64,000 bases of DNA from an uncultured Prevotellaceae bacterium (GTDB lineage Bacteria; Bacteroidota; Bacteroidia; Bacteroidales; Muribaculaceae), in the NCBI GenBank assembly GCA_946409635.1, contig CAMJXD010000004.1:1-64000 (forward strand), written 5' to 3'. The translations under genes were made by a program, and so were the position numbers. The notes under the pieces were generated by a model. The model was given only the letters and a program-made list of their open reading frames with translations, had not been told where the DNA came from and did not search any database. This document shows positions 26,134 through 36,055 of the stretch, piece after piece (the first letter of the stretch is position 1; every line of letters begins with the position of its first letter).

Positions 26134-27891
26134 ATGATAAGTAAATGGAATTACTTACCTCTAACATCCGACGAACGCATTGCCCAGGAGCAGCTGGCGG
26201 CCCAGTTCCCCAACTGCCCCGCTATCGCTCGGTTGTTGGTGCTCAGGGGCTTGAAGACCGCGGACGAAGTCCACGACTTCCTGTACCCCTCGCTCCAGCA
26301 GCTGCACGATCCGTTCTTGATGAAGAACATGGACAAGGCTGTGGCAAGGCTGAATCAGGCGTTAGGGGCGAAAGAGAAGATCATGGTGTACGGAGACTAC
26401 GACGTGGACGGAACCACTGCCGTAGCGCTTGTGTATAAGTATCTTCAAAACATTTATTCTGATCTGGTGTACTATATCCCGACACGTGACGACGACGGGT
26501 ATGGTATATCTCTGCAGAGCATCGACTATGCAGAATCGATCGGAGTGAGTCTGATTATTGTGCTCGACTGCGGAATCAAGGCAGTTGACGAAATCGCCTA
26601 TGCCAAGGAGAAAGGCATAGACTTCATTGTGTGTGACCACCATGTCCCAGATGACGTCTTGCCTGATGCTGCGGCTATCCTTAATCCCAAGCTCGTTGAC
26701 GACACTTATCCCTACAAGGGCTTGTCGGGTTGTGGTGTGGGCTTCAAGTTCATGCAGGCGTTCTCAAAGAGCAACGGCCTGGGCGAGATGTACAATCTCG
26801 AGGCCATGCTAGACCTGGTGGCCGTGAGCATTGCAGCCGATATCGTGCCGTTGACTGGCGAGAACCGGGTGATGATGTTCTACGGCCTGCGCCGGTTGAA
26901 CAACAATCCCAACGTGGGCTTGCGTAGCATTATACGCACCTGTGGACTGAACCGTCATGAGCTGACAATCAACGACATCATCTTCAAGATAGGTCCTCGC
27001 ATCAATGCATCGGGCCGCATGGAGTCGGGTCAAGAGTCGGTAGCCCTGCTGGTGTCGCGCAACATGCAGAGCGCGATGGAGATTTCCAAGCGCATTGACC
27101 AGTATAACAGCAACCGTAAGGAACTTGACAGCCAGGTAACCGTCGAGGCCAACGAGATCATAGACCGTCATGCCCAGGTGCTTGACGGCAAGAAGCCGAT
27201 TGTGATCTATGACCGCAACTGGCACAAGGGCGTGATAGGCATCGTGGCTGCCCGCCTGGCCGAGCTGTACTTCCGCCCGTCGGTCGTGCTGACCTATTAT
27301 GCCGACGGCATTGCTACGGGCTCGTCACGGTCGGTGCGCGGTTTTGATGTCTACACGGCCATCAAGTCGTGCCGCGACCTGCTGGAGACCTTCGGCGGTC
27401 ACACCAATGCGGTGGGCTTGTCGATCAGGGAGGAAAACATCCCCGAGTTCCGCAGGCGCCTCACCGAGTATGTCGAGGAGCACATCGAAGACTCACAGGT
27501 GACCCCCGCCATGGATATTGACTGCGAGATCAAGTTCAGCGAGATCAACGGCTCACTGTTGCGTTACCTGCGCATGCTCAATCCTTATGGCCCGGGCAAC
27601 AGCAAGCCGATGTTTGTGACGCGCAAGGTGTATGACGCCGGCACGAGCAAGGTTGTGGGCAAGAAGATGGAGCACATCAAGCTGGATCTGGTGGATGAGG
27701 ACGGCAACAAGGTGACCAATGCCATCGCCTTTGGCTTGGCAAGCTATCACGATGCGCTGAAGGCCGGCAAGGCCATCGACATCTGCTACACGATCGAGGA
27801 GACCCGTCATCGCATGAGCACTACGGTTCAACTCATGGTGAAGGCCATAAAACTGCATGACGATGCCGAGCCAACCCAAGCCGATTCTTGA
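26134..27891 (+). CDS. recJ: Single-stranded-DNA-specific exonuclease RecJ
   Basis: A 5'-3' single-strand DNA exonuclease of 585 residues, in the DHH phosphoesterase superfamily, used in recombination and repair. Motif DYDVDGT is at 88-94 and the DHH motif (CDHH) at 167-170. ILNPK and the later GCGVGFK, GPRINASGRM and GGHTNAVGL (DHHA1) blocks fit RecJ. A C-terminal OB-like region is present. The 3' end overlaps recQ by 35 bases in another frame, so the two repair genes are translationally linked. Confidence 0.95.
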   Translation: MISKWNYLPLTSDERIAQEQLAAQFPNCPAIARLLVLRGLKTADEVHDFLYPSLQQLHDPFLMKNMDKAVARLNQALGAKEKIMVYGDYDVDGTTAVALVYKYLQNIYSDLVYYIPTRDDDGYGISLQSIDYAESIGVSLIIVLDCGIKAVDEIAYAKEKGIDFIVCDHHVPDDVLPDAAAILNPKLVDDTYPYKGLSGCGVGFKFMQAFSKSNGLGEMYNLEAMLDLVAVSIAADIVPLTGENRVMMFYGLRRLNNNPNVGLRSIIRTCGLNRHELTINDIIFKIGPRINASGRMESGQESVALLVSRNMQSAMEISKRIDQYNSNRKELDSQVTVEANEIIDRHAQVLDGKKPIVIYDRNWHKGVIGIVAARLAELYFRPSVVLTYYADGIATGSSRSVRGFDVYTAIKSCRDLLETFGGHTNAVGLSIREENIPEFRRRLTEYVEEHIEDSQVTPAMDIDCEIKFSEINGSLLRYLRMLNPYGPGNSKPMFVTRKVYDAGTSKVVGKKMEHIKLDLVDEDGNKVTNAIAFGLASYHDALKAGKAIDICYTIEETRHRMSTTVQLMVKAIKLHDDAEPTQADS

Positions 27892-29776
27892 TATCCTCAA
27901 GAGGTATTGGGGTTATGACGCGTTCAGGCCGTTGCAGCAAGACATCATCGAGTCGGTGCTCGATGGCCGTGACACGCTGGGCCTGATGCCCACCGGCGGC
28001 GGCAAATCCATTACATTTCAGGTTCCGACAATGGCTATGGAAGGCATGGCCCTTGTCGTCACGCCCATCATCTCGCTGATGAAGGACCAGGTGGACCGCC
28101 TGCGATCGTTGAATATCAAGGCCACCTACCTGTATGCCGGCTTGACGCGAGCCGAGGTGAACCGCACTTACGAGAAGTGCTTGTACGGCAACTGCAAGTT
28201 TCTGTATGTGTCTCCCGAGCGGCTGCAGTCGCAATCGTTCCTGGAACGGTTGCGGCAGATGCCTGTTAAGCTGATCGTTGTGGATGAGGCTCACTGCATC
28301 TCGCAGTGGGGATATGACTTCAGACCGTCGTTTCTGCGCATCGCCGAGGTGCGCAAGTTCTTCCCTGCGGTTCCTGTATTGGCACTCACGGCAACAGCGA
28401 CGCCCGTTGTTGTCGAGGACATACAGCGGCGGTTGGATTTCAAGCAGCCTAACGTGTTCTCAATGAGCTTTGCCCGCGATAACCTGTCGTATGTGGTGCG
28501 TGCTACTGAAGAAAAGACGGCCGAACTGATCCATATCCTGCGCTCGGTCCCCGGAACGGCTATCGTGTATGTGCGCTCACGCAAGCGCACCAAGCAGATC
28601 AGCGATGAGCTCAACCATGCCGGCATCCATGCCGACTTCTATCATGCCGGGCTCTATGTCGAGGACAAGGAGGACAAGCAGATGAAGTGGACTAGCGACG
28701 AGTGCCGCGTGATGGTGGCGACAAACGCCTTCGGTATGGGCATCGACAAGCCCGACGTGCGTCTTGTGGTCCATGTCGATATTCCCAATTCCCTAGAGGA
28801 GTATTACCAGGAGGCGGGAAGGGCCGGCCGCGACGGCAAGCGGGCCTATGCCGTGCTGCTGGTCAAGCACACCGACCAGCGCACGCTGCGCCGACATGTC
28901 ACCGAGGCTTTTCCAGACAAGGACTACATACGGCGGGTGTATGAGCTGGTGGGCAACTTCCTGGGTGTGAGCCTGGGCGAGGGGTATCAACAGATGCTGG
29001 ATTTCAACTTTACGCTTTTCTGTCGCACCTTTGACTTGCCTGTGCTGGCCACCCACAACGCCCTGAAGATTCTCACCCAAGCCGGCTACATCGAGTTTGT
29101 TGAGGAGATAGAGACGCAGTCGCGCGTGATGATCCTGGCCCGAAAGGAGGAACTCTATGATCTGGACACCCGCACACCAGGAGCCGACCAGGTGCTGCAG
29201 GCTATCCTCAGACTATACACGGGCCTGTTTGCCGACTATGTGTTCATTAATGAGGATGTCATTTCCTTCCGCACCGGCCTTGACCAGGAGACCATCTACA
29301 AGTCGTTGCTCGAGCTCACGCGCATGCACATCCTGCACTACGTGCCGCGCAAGCGTACACCTTATATCATATACACCACCTCGCGAGAGGAACCGCGCTA
29401 CGTGCTCCTGCCGCGAGAGGTATATGAGGAGCTGCGGCAGCGCATGACCGACCGCATTGAGGCAACGATTAACTATGCCTATGCCGACACAGGCTGTCGC
29501 GAGCGCATGTTGCTGGGATACTTCGGCGAACGCCGTGACGACGAGTGTGGACACTGCGACCTGTGCATCGACCGCCGCAAGCGTGGTGACCACAGTGCCG
29601 ATGACGTGCAGCAGGGCATCCTCTACATGGCCGGGCAGCGCCCGCGCCGTCTTGAGGAATTTCTCAGCACCTTGTCATTCCCTCGTGACGAAGTGGTGTC
29701 GATGTTGTCGTTTCTGGTCGACGAGGGTTTTGTCGAGCACCTGGACGACGACACCTATCGGACTGTCAAGGGCTGA
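27857..29776 (+). CDS. recQ: ATP-dependent DNA helicase RecQ
   Basis: A RecQ-family 3'-5' helicase of 639 residues. Walker A (MPTGGGKS) is at 44-51 and the DEAH box at 142-145 within DEAHCISQWGYDFRPSF. Motif VI is GRAGRDGK. The RQC zinc site includes CRERMLLGYFGE and CGHCDLC. The C-terminal region after the zinc site is shorter than a full HRDC domain, but a winged-helix-like part is visible. Either of two close Met codons (27857 or 27863) may be the start, both inside recJ. RecQ and RecJ act together in resecting ends and processing stalled forks. Confidence 0.95.
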   Translation: MTMPSQPKPILDILKRYWGYDAFRPLQQDIIESVLDGRDTLGLMPTGGGKSITFQVPTMAMEGMALVVTPIISLMKDQVDRLRSLNIKATYLYAGLTRAEVNRTYEKCLYGNCKFLYVSPERLQSQSFLERLRQMPVKLIVVDEAHCISQWGYDFRPSFLRIAEVRKFFPAVPVLALTATATPVVVEDIQRRLDFKQPNVFSMSFARDNLSYVVRATEEKTAELIHILRSVPGTAIVYVRSRKRTKQISDELNHAGIHADFYHAGLYVEDKEDKQMKWTSDECRVMVATNAFGMGIDKPDVRLVVHVDIPNSLEEYYQEAGRAGRDGKRAYAVLLVKHTDQRTLRRHVTEAFPDKDYIRRVYELVGNFLGVSLGEGYQQMLDFNFTLFCRTFDLPVLATHNALKILTQAGYIEFVEEIETQSRVMILARKEELYDLDTRTPGADQVLQAILRLYTGLFADYVFINEDVISFRTGLDQETIYKSLLELTRMHILHYVPRKRTPYIIYTTSREEPRYVLLPREVYEELRQRMTDRIEATINYAYADTGCRERMLLGYFGERRDDECGHCDLCIDRRKRGDHSADDVQQGILYMAGQRPRRLEEFLSTLSFPRDEVVSMLSFLVDEGFVEHLDDDTYRTVKG

Positions 29777-29800
29777 CACAGGTTGCCACATGTAAAACAA

Positions 29801-29832
29801 AAGGCGATGTCCACCGCGGTGGGCATCGCCTT
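29801..29832. terminator. Bidirectional terminator between recQ and the 29856 gene
   Basis: Fifteen-base arms (AAGGCGATGTCCACC and GGTGGGCATCGCCTT, one wobble) enclose a two-base loop between convergent genes. An A-rich stretch upstream supplies the U-run for the minus strand. Confidence 0.82.
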
Positions 29833-29855
29833 GATGTTAAAGATCGGTCAATCGA

Positions 29856-32312
29856 TTACTTGATCACCTTGACAGCGCTGTGAGTGCCGTCGGTATAGGT
29901 GGTCACGACGATGGTCAGGCCGTCGGCCTGCTGCATCTCCTGACCCATGACGTTGTAGTAGCGAACACCGGCAACGACCTTGTTGGTGTCGTTGGTGAGT
30001 TCGTTGATACCATGGCCGTCACCCTTAGACAGACGGTAAACGGCAATCATGCCAACGGGGTAGTACTGATAGATGATCACGTCATCGCTGCCTACCTCGG
30101 CATTCAGCCAGTTGGCCTGGTAGCTGTTGGCGTTACCGGTAACGGTCGTAGCAACTTCCACGATGGGAGCCTCGGCACCGGCCTCGGCTACAGCAAAACC
30201 GTTCTGGTAGTTGGGCAGGGTGGGATATACAAAGAACTCTTTCTCGTCCCAGATGAACGGGAAGGTGCCGTTGCAAGCACCCTTGTTGGGCAGGGTGAAT
30301 GCCTGAGCGGTGAAGTTGTCGCCGTCGGCGGTGAGCTTCTGCATGGCAGCGTTGCGGGTGACGTAGAGCAGAGCGTCCTCACCGGCAAGGTCCTTGTAGT
30401 AGTTGATTACGGTCGAAGTGGTAGACGACAGGCCGTCGCAGGTGGCCTCGTAGCACTCATCGACGTTCACCTCACCACCACTGATGGTCATGATAACCAC
30501 GCCGGTGTTGAAGGGATTGGTCTCGGGCGTATCATTCTTGGTGCCGCCAGTGAGGTAGATGACACCATCCTCCATGAGGTTGCCCTTGGCAAAGCCGATG
30601 AAGTCGCAGCGGCCGAGCAGACCACATTCCTCAGGAACAGTGTATTCCTTTGTCTCACCAGTCTCGGGATTGATGACCTTGATGGTTGCCTCAACCCAAG
30701 CACCGGGGAATGCAGCATTGCTGACGATGATGTTGCCAGCCTCGTCGCGGGTGATACCGCAGTTGGCACCACCGGGATACTCGGTATTGGTCAGGCCGTT
30801 CTCGCCGATGACGATCACCTTCTGGTTGGCCTTGTCGTTGATATAGAACTTGCCGTTCATACCGAAGCCCTGACGAACGTCGGCAACGGTGAGGTAAGAC
30901 AGGTCGGTGATCTCCCAGAGTTTCTCAATCTTGTAACCATCCTCGGGCACGGTAACCTTGGCGGGTACGGTAACCTCGAGCGTGGAGGTCTCGCTGATTT
31001 CCTTGCCCTCGCCCTGAGCGGTAGCGGTAACCACAACGGTTACGTCCGCGTCGCCACGGGGAATGACATAGGGATTCTCGACCTCAACACCGTCGACATA
31101 GACGTGAACCTCGCCCTCGCCGGTAACGGTGATGATGACGTTGTCGTCAGTCACCTCGTAGGAGATCACGGGAGGATCGGTGGGCTCGGGTGCAGCAACC
31201 TTGGTGATAACCACGGTCATAGCATCCAGATTGACAGTGGCTTCATACATGCCGGCAGGGAGCTTGAAGCTGCCCGTCTGGCCGAAGCCGGCCAGAGGAA
31301 TCTCAACGCCGAACAGGTCCTCGCTCACGAGATAACCGTCGGCGGTGGCGCCAAGGCGATAGGCCGTGATGCTGCTCCAATCCTCAGACTCGGCAAGCAT
31401 TGAGGTGAACGAGAAGAAGCTGTAGCCGATGCCGTCAACTTCGTCAGGATTCTCACCATTGGTGAAGAAGGAAGCCTTGTAGATGTTCTGGTCCTCGGTG
31501 GTCATCTGCAGGCCTACTGAGGGATTCCATTTGTTGCCGTTGACCTCACCCAGGATGAAGAGGTTACCGGTGCGGGGGTTGAACTCGCCAACCAACGAAG
31601 CCTGAACGCCGATGAACTTGGTGTTGGGGTCGAAGGTGAAGCGCAGGTTGTAGATACCTGACTGGTCAACCTTGTAGGAGAAGTTCTGCTCGGGCCAGCA
31701 GATGCCCCAGTCGCGGTTACCGACCACCTTGAAGAGGATCTCGCCTTCGGCACTGAGCTCGCAGTTATACTTGTCGAGCTCATAGAGACCGTTGTCGAGC
31801 TTGGTCATGTCGTTGTCGGTGTTGTTGGGGTCCCATGACGTTCCGAAGATCGAGACGGGCTCACCTGCCACGGTGTAGGTGACGATAGGCATTTCCTGTA
31901 CATCACCCTCGATGATGAACTTGGAGATAGCGGGATTGTAGGTGATGGTGTACTCACTGCCACTACCCGTGAACTTGTAGGCGCCATTGTCGCCACCCGA
32001 CTTCTGGGTGTTTGTCCAGGTGCCGGTAGTGATGGTCTCATCACCACCGGTGGGGCCGATGCGCATGGTGCTGTTGAACGTAGACCAGTCGCCGGCTGCG
32101 GCAAGGTCGTCGGCAAGGACAAACCAAATCGAGCCGTTGATGGTGGCCTTGTAGCTGTAGGTTCCGTTGCCGTTGTCGCTCAGGGCGACGCCGTTTGCCG
32201 GATCCCAGCCAACTCCGAAGGGCTCATTGCCCACCAGATAGTAAGTTGCCTGAGACGAGAAGGCAACCATTACCATCGTTGCTAGTAAAGTAAAGATTTT
32301 TTTCATAGACAT
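29856..32312 (-). CDS. Large secreted mosaic protein with sorting-like C-terminus
   Basis: An 818-residue exported protein (MKKIFTLLATMVMVAFSSQA signal; the third-codon Met at 32306 is an alternative start). Three repeats of a beta domain occupy about 23-375, each with a pattern like YLVGNEPFGVGWDP, IFGTSWDPNN or ILGEVNGNKWNP; this recalls the SusE/SusF outer-membrane starch-binding modules. An Ig/FN3-like domain (about 385-455) and a propeller-like region (about 460-770) follow. The end, VRYYNVMGQEMQQADG ... KVIK, is a sorting-like tail shared with the two paralogues at 35625 and 37017. The ligand is unknown. Confidence 0.72.
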   Translation of the reverse strand: MSMKKIFTLLATMVMVAFSSQATYYLVGNEPFGVGWDPANGVALSDNGNGTYSYKATINGSIWFVLADDLAAAGDWSTFNSTMRIGPTGGDETITTGTWTNTQKSGGDNGAYKFTGSGSEYTITYNPAISKFIIEGDVQEMPIVTYTVAGEPVSIFGTSWDPNNTDNDMTKLDNGLYELDKYNCELSAEGEILFKVVGNRDWGICWPEQNFSYKVDQSGIYNLRFTFDPNTKFIGVQASLVGEFNPRTGNLFILGEVNGNKWNPSVGLQMTTEDQNIYKASFFTNGENPDEVDGIGYSFFSFTSMLAESEDWSSITAYRLGATADGYLVSEDLFGVEIPLAGFGQTGSFKLPAGMYEATVNLDAMTVVITKVAAPEPTDPPVISYEVTDDNVIITVTGEGEVHVYVDGVEVENPYVIPRGDADVTVVVTATAQGEGKEISETSTLEVTVPAKVTVPEDGYKIEKLWEITDLSYLTVADVRQGFGMNGKFYINDKANQKVIVIGENGLTNTEYPGGANCGITRDEAGNIIVSNAAFPGAWVEATIKVINPETGETKEYTVPEECGLLGRCDFIGFAKGNLMEDGVIYLTGGTKNDTPETNPFNTGVVIMTISGGEVNVDECYEATCDGLSSTTSTVINYYKDLAGEDALLYVTRNAAMQKLTADGDNFTAQAFTLPNKGACNGTFPFIWDEKEFFVYPTLPNYQNGFAVAEAGAEAPIVEVATTVTGNANSYQANWLNAEVGSDDVIIYQYYPVGMIAVYRLSKGDGHGINELTNDTNKVVAGVRYYNVMGQEMQQADGLTIVVTTYTDGTHSAVKVIK

Positions 32313-32416
32313 TCAATTGATTAATTGTTAATGAAAAATACTAATTGTGGTTATATAAAACTTATTGATTCTAAACTCTTGTCGCATTGTGGGTGAGGGT
32401 ATACCACACCACGTTG

Positions 32417-32448
32417 CAAAGATAGTTATGATATTTTTACTTTACAAA
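32417..32448 (-). promoter_or_regulatory. Promoter of the 29856 surface-protein gene
   Basis: On the minus strand, TTTG, a 20-base spacer and TATCTTTG(C) match the consensus very well. The predicted leader is about 100 bases. Confidence 0.78.
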
Positions 32449-32593
32449 TGTTATGGGCTAATTTTTTTGAAAATATTATTCAAACGAGGTGTGGAAGAGT
32501 TTAAAAGCAATCGTTGGAGAGTCAGCTGTGGAAAAAAAAGCCAAGGCGGTGCAAAAATATTTACGAAAAAGATTTGCTTAGGGAAATAAGTTG

Positions 32594-32601
32594 TAATTTT
32601 G
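32594..32601 (+). promoter_or_regulatory. -7 promoter box of korAB
   Basis: TAATTTTG(C) matches the consensus; a TTTG lies 17 bases upstream, slightly close. It is 56 bases before the korA ATG. Confidence 0.62.
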
Positions 32602-32657
32602 CAGCGTTTTTAGAAGACTTAATAGAACAACTGTTTCATTATTATTTTAGGTAAAAA

Positions 32658-34508
32658 ATGGCAGAAAAAGCTAAAGTCCAGTTCCGTCAGAGCATCGTTG
32701 TTCGCTTCTCGGGCGACAGTGGCGATGGTATGCAGTTGGCTGGCAACATTTTCTCTAATGTGAGTGCGGGCTTAGGAGACCGCATCTCAACTTTTCCTGA
32801 TTATCCCGCCGAGGTGCGCGCCCCGCAAGGTTCGCTGGGTGGAGTTTCGGGTTTTCAGGTACACATCGGTCATGGAGTGCACACCCCCGGCGATGAATGT
32901 GACGTGCTGGTTGCAATGAACCCCGCGGCGCTGAAGCAGAATGCACAGTTCCTGCGCAAGGGCGGCGCCGCCATTGTCGACATCGACACGTTTACTCAAG
33001 CCGGTCTTGACAAGGCACTGTATACAACCGACAACCCCTACGAGGAACTCAACCTCAAGGCTCAAGTCATTGAGGCGCCCATCACCACGATGGTCAAGGA
33101 GGCACTGAAGGACACAGGCATGGACCTGAAGTCGCAGCTCAAGTGCCGCAACATGTTCGCCCTGGGTCTCGTGTGCTGGCTCTTCAACCGTCCGATGGAA
33201 GCGCCGCTGAAGTTCCTCAAGGCCAAATTTGCTGAAAAACCAGACGTATATGCCGCCAACGAACTTGTCATCAAGGGCGGTTACAACTATGGTCACAATA
33301 TTCACGCCACGGTGTCGACCTATCGTATCCAGAGCGACGATGTGCGCCCGGGTACCTATACCGACGTCAGTGGCAACAAGGCTACCGCTTGGGGCTTGAT
33401 CAAGGCCTCGGAGATGAGCGGCCGACCCTTGTTCCTGGGTTCTTATCCCATCACTCCGGCAACCGACATCCTGCATGAACTGGCCAAGCGCCGCGACTTG
33501 GGCGTTAAGGCTATCCAGATGGAGGACGAGATCGGTGGCATCTGCTCGGCTATCGGTGCTGCCTATGCTGGCCATCTGGCCGTGACAAGCACATCAGGCC
33601 CCGGTCTGGCCCTGAAGAGCGAGGCTCTGGGACTTGCCGTGATGGCCGAGTTGCCTCTCGTGGTTATCGACGTTCAGCGTGGAGGCCCCTCGACAGGCCT
33701 TCCCACCAAGACCGAGCAGACCGACCTGTTGCAGGCCCTGTATGGCCGCAGCGGTGAGAGTCCGCTGGTCGTGCTGGCTGCAGCGTCGCCCACCGATTGC
33801 TTCAAGATGGCTTTCCAGGCTGCCCGCATCGCCATTGAGCACATGACCCCCGTCATCCTGTTGACCGATGCCTTTATCGCCAACGGCTCGTCGGCATGGC
33901 GTATCCCCGAAGAGGGTGAGTATCCCGTCATCAAACCCAACTATGTGCCTGAGGCCTTGAAGCCCACCTGGACCCCGTTCATGCGCAATGCACTGGGCAT
34001 CCGCTACTGGGCCATTCCTGGTACCAAGGGACTGGAGCACGTGGTGGGTGGTCTGGAGAAGGACTACAACCTGGGCGTGCTGAGCAACGATCCTATCAAC
34101 CATGCCCACATGGTCGAGACGCGCCGCATGAAGATTGCCAACGTGGCTAACGATATTCCCGAGCTCAAGCTCAAGGGAGACACCGGAGCCGACACCATTA
34201 TCTTGGGATGGGGTAGCACCTATGGCCACATTCTGGATGCCGTCAACCGCTTGAACAACGAGGGCATCAGGATTGCTATGACCCACATGCGCTACATCAA
34301 CCCGCTGCCCAAGAACACAGCCGAGCTGCTGAGCAGATTCAAGACTGTGATCGTGGCTGAGTTGAATACCGGTCAACTTGCAAGCTACCTGCAGAGCAAG
34401 ATTCCCAACCTGAACATCTGCCATATTAATAAGGTACAGGGACAGCCGTTCCTGGTTCAGGAGATTGTCGACGGAGTTAAAAATATCATGATGGAGGAGG
34501 AAATCTAA
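32658..34508 (+). CDS. korA: 2-oxoacid:ferredoxin oxidoreductase, fused gamma-alpha subunit
   Basis: A 616-residue subunit of a 2-oxoacid:acceptor oxidoreductase, probably acting on 2-oxoglutarate. The N-terminal part (about 1-190) is the gamma domain with the RFSGDSGDGMQLAGNIF and FPDYPAEVRAPQG blocks. The alpha (TPP-pyrimidine) domain follows with GSYPITPATDILHELAK, TSTSGPGLALKSEALGLAVM and DVQRGGPSTGLPTKTEQTDL. The enzyme makes acyl-CoA with reduced ferredoxin, or runs in reverse for CO2 fixation. The stop overlaps the korB ATG by one base, showing tight coupling. Substrate specificity cannot be read directly. Confidence 0.93.
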   Translation: MAEKAKVQFRQSIVVRFSGDSGDGMQLAGNIFSNVSAGLGDRISTFPDYPAEVRAPQGSLGGVSGFQVHIGHGVHTPGDECDVLVAMNPAALKQNAQFLRKGGAAIVDIDTFTQAGLDKALYTTDNPYEELNLKAQVIEAPITTMVKEALKDTGMDLKSQLKCRNMFALGLVCWLFNRPMEAPLKFLKAKFAEKPDVYAANELVIKGGYNYGHNIHATVSTYRIQSDDVRPGTYTDVSGNKATAWGLIKASEMSGRPLFLGSYPITPATDILHELAKRRDLGVKAIQMEDEIGGICSAIGAAYAGHLAVTSTSGPGLALKSEALGLAVMAELPLVVIDVQRGGPSTGLPTKTEQTDLLQALYGRSGESPLVVLAAASPTDCFKMAFQAARIAIEHMTPVILLTDAFIANGSSAWRIPEEGEYPVIKPNYVPEALKPTWTPFMRNALGIRYWAIPGTKGLEHVVGGLEKDYNLGVLSNDPINHAHMVETRRMKIANVANDIPELKLKGDTGADTIILGWGSTYGHILDAVNRLNNEGIRIAMTHMRYINPLPKNTAELLSRFKTVIVAELNTGQLASYLQSKIPNLNICHINKVQGQPFLVQEIVDGVKNIMMEEEI

Positions 34509-35539
34509 TGGAACAGAACAATCAAAATCAAGATATGGCTTACAAGCCCCTGGATTACAAGAACAATCAGCCCGTGCGCTGGTGTCCCGGTTGTGGTGAC
34601 CACGCTGTGCTCAACGTGTTGCTCAAGGCAATGTCACACCTGGGCATTCCGCCCGAGAAGACTTGTGTGATTTCGGGTATCGGTTGCAGCTCGCGACTGC
34701 CTTACTATACTAACACCTATGCCTTCCACACCATTCATGGCCGTGGCGGTGCAGTGGCAACCGGTTTCAAGACCGCCAATCCCGACATGACCGTCTGGCA
34801 GATTTCGGGTGACGGAGACTGTCTGGCCATCGGTGGCAACCACTTTATTCATGAAGTGCGCCGCAACGTGGACCTGAACCTGTTGCTGCTGAACAACCGT
34901 ATCTACGGCCTGACTAAGGGCCAGTTCTCACCGACCAGTGCCCGTGGTTTCAAGTCGAAGTCGTCGCCCTATGGCACGACCGAGGATCCGTTTGTGCCGG
35001 CTGAACTGGCCTTCGGAGCCCGCGGCACCTTCTTTGCCCGCAGCCTTGACGTGGCTCTGGACATCAGCCAGGAGGTGATGATGGAGGCTGCACGTCACAA
35101 GGGTTGCTCGGTTGTCGAGATTCTGCAGAACTGCATGATCTTCAACAACGGCATCCACAACTACATCACCGACCGTGAGCACCGCGCCGACCGCACCATC
35201 CACCTCAAGCATGGCGAGAAGATGATCTTCGGCAAGGATATGAACCGCGGACTCGTTCAGGACGGTTTCGGCTTGAAGGCCGTGACCATCGGTGAGGACG
35301 GTTACACCATCGACGACGTGCTCGTTCACGATGCCCATTGCGAGAGCTCCTTCCTGCACCAGATGCTGGCGATGATGGATGGTACCGACCTGCCCGTAGC
35401 TCTGGGCGTTATCCGTGCCGTGGAGGCTCCCACCTATGAGACAGCTGTTGCCGAGCAGGTCGAGGAAGCCAAGGTCAAGCATGGCTTCACCTGTCTGGAG
35501 GACGTCATCATGGCTGGTGACACCTGGCAAGTTGAGTAA
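34508..35539 (+). CDS. korB: 2-oxoacid:ferredoxin oxidoreductase, beta subunit
   Basis: A 343-residue TPP-binding beta subunit. CPGCGDH (26-32) supplies Cys ligands for the iron-sulfur cluster, together with GIGCSSRLPYY. The thiamine-diphosphate motif is GDGDCLAIGGNHFIH, followed by NNRIYGLTKGQFSPTS, all typical of KorB. It partners with KorA, which is translationally coupled upstream. No separate ferredoxin-like delta subunit is encoded nearby, as expected for the two-subunit form. A clear hairpin ends the transcript. Confidence 0.93.
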   Translation: MEQNNQNQDMAYKPLDYKNNQPVRWCPGCGDHAVLNVLLKAMSHLGIPPEKTCVISGIGCSSRLPYYTNTYAFHTIHGRGGAVATGFKTANPDMTVWQISGDGDCLAIGGNHFIHEVRRNVDLNLLLLNNRIYGLTKGQFSPTSARGFKSKSSPYGTTEDPFVPAELAFGARGTFFARSLDVALDISQEVMMEAARHKGCSVVEILQNCMIFNNGIHNYITDREHRADRTIHLKHGEKMIFGKDMNRGLVQDGFGLKAVTIGEDGYTIDDVLVHDAHCESSFLHQMLAMMDGTDLPVALGVIRAVEAPTYETAVAEQVEEAKVKHGFTCLEDVIMAGDTWQVE

Positions 35540-35570
35540 ACTGCTATTTCTAATAGTATTATACAATAAT

Positions 35571-35596
35571 CAGGCGACCTCACAAGAGGCCGCCTG
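35571..35596. terminator. Terminator between korB and the 35625 gene
   Basis: Eleven-base arms (CAGGCGACCTC and GAGGCCGCCTG) with an ACAA loop lie between convergent genes, followed by ATTATTT on the plus side. Confidence 0.8.
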
Positions 35597-35624
35597 ATTA
35601 TTTAAGGATTTAGCTAACTGGCTA

Positions 35625-36055
35625 TTACTTCACAACCTTGACAGCGCTGGTGGTGCCGTCGGTGTAGGTGGTGAGGACGATGGTCAGGCCATCGGCCTGC
35701 TTCATCTCCTGGCCAGCCATGTTGAAGTAGCGTACGCTGGCAACGGCCTTGTCGGCATTCATCTCACTCAGGCCAGTGGTCGGGTCGATGGTGAAGATGA
35801 GTCCACCGTGGGTGCTGTCGAGCTTGCCGGGAGCAGTAGCCCAGAAGTCGATGTAGTAGTCACCGTCGACGGTGAGAGCGAAAGCGTCGTCATAGATGGC
35901 GTCCTCGACGATGAGCTCATCATTGAGGGTGATGTTGTAGTGGATCTCGGTGCCCTCGGCAGTCTCGTTGTTGATCAGGGTAACGAGCACGCCGTGGAAG
36001 TCGGTGCCGTTCACATAGCCGCCCTCGGGCTTGGCGCAAGCCTCGGTGGGATCGA
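35625..36055. repeat. Direct repeat, copy 1 (3' part of the 35625 gene)
   Basis: About 430 bases encoding the last ~140 codons are nearly identical to 37017-37442 in the next gene, with only scattered differences by eye. The 5' halves of the two genes do not match at DNA level. Confidence 0.8.

Larger units (their letters stand above)
32313..32657. other. Divergent intergenic region before the 29856 gene and korA
   Basis: This 345-base AT-rich stretch holds promoters for both neighbours and no credible coding frame. A 74-codon open frame on the plus strand (32365-32589) lacks any recognisable protein character. Confidence 0.6.

Noticed and set aside
32365-32589. A 74-codon plus-strand frame between the 29856 gene and korA.
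   Set aside because: It overlaps the well-formed minus-strand promoter and has no domain or signal; its content follows AT-rich intergenic DNA.
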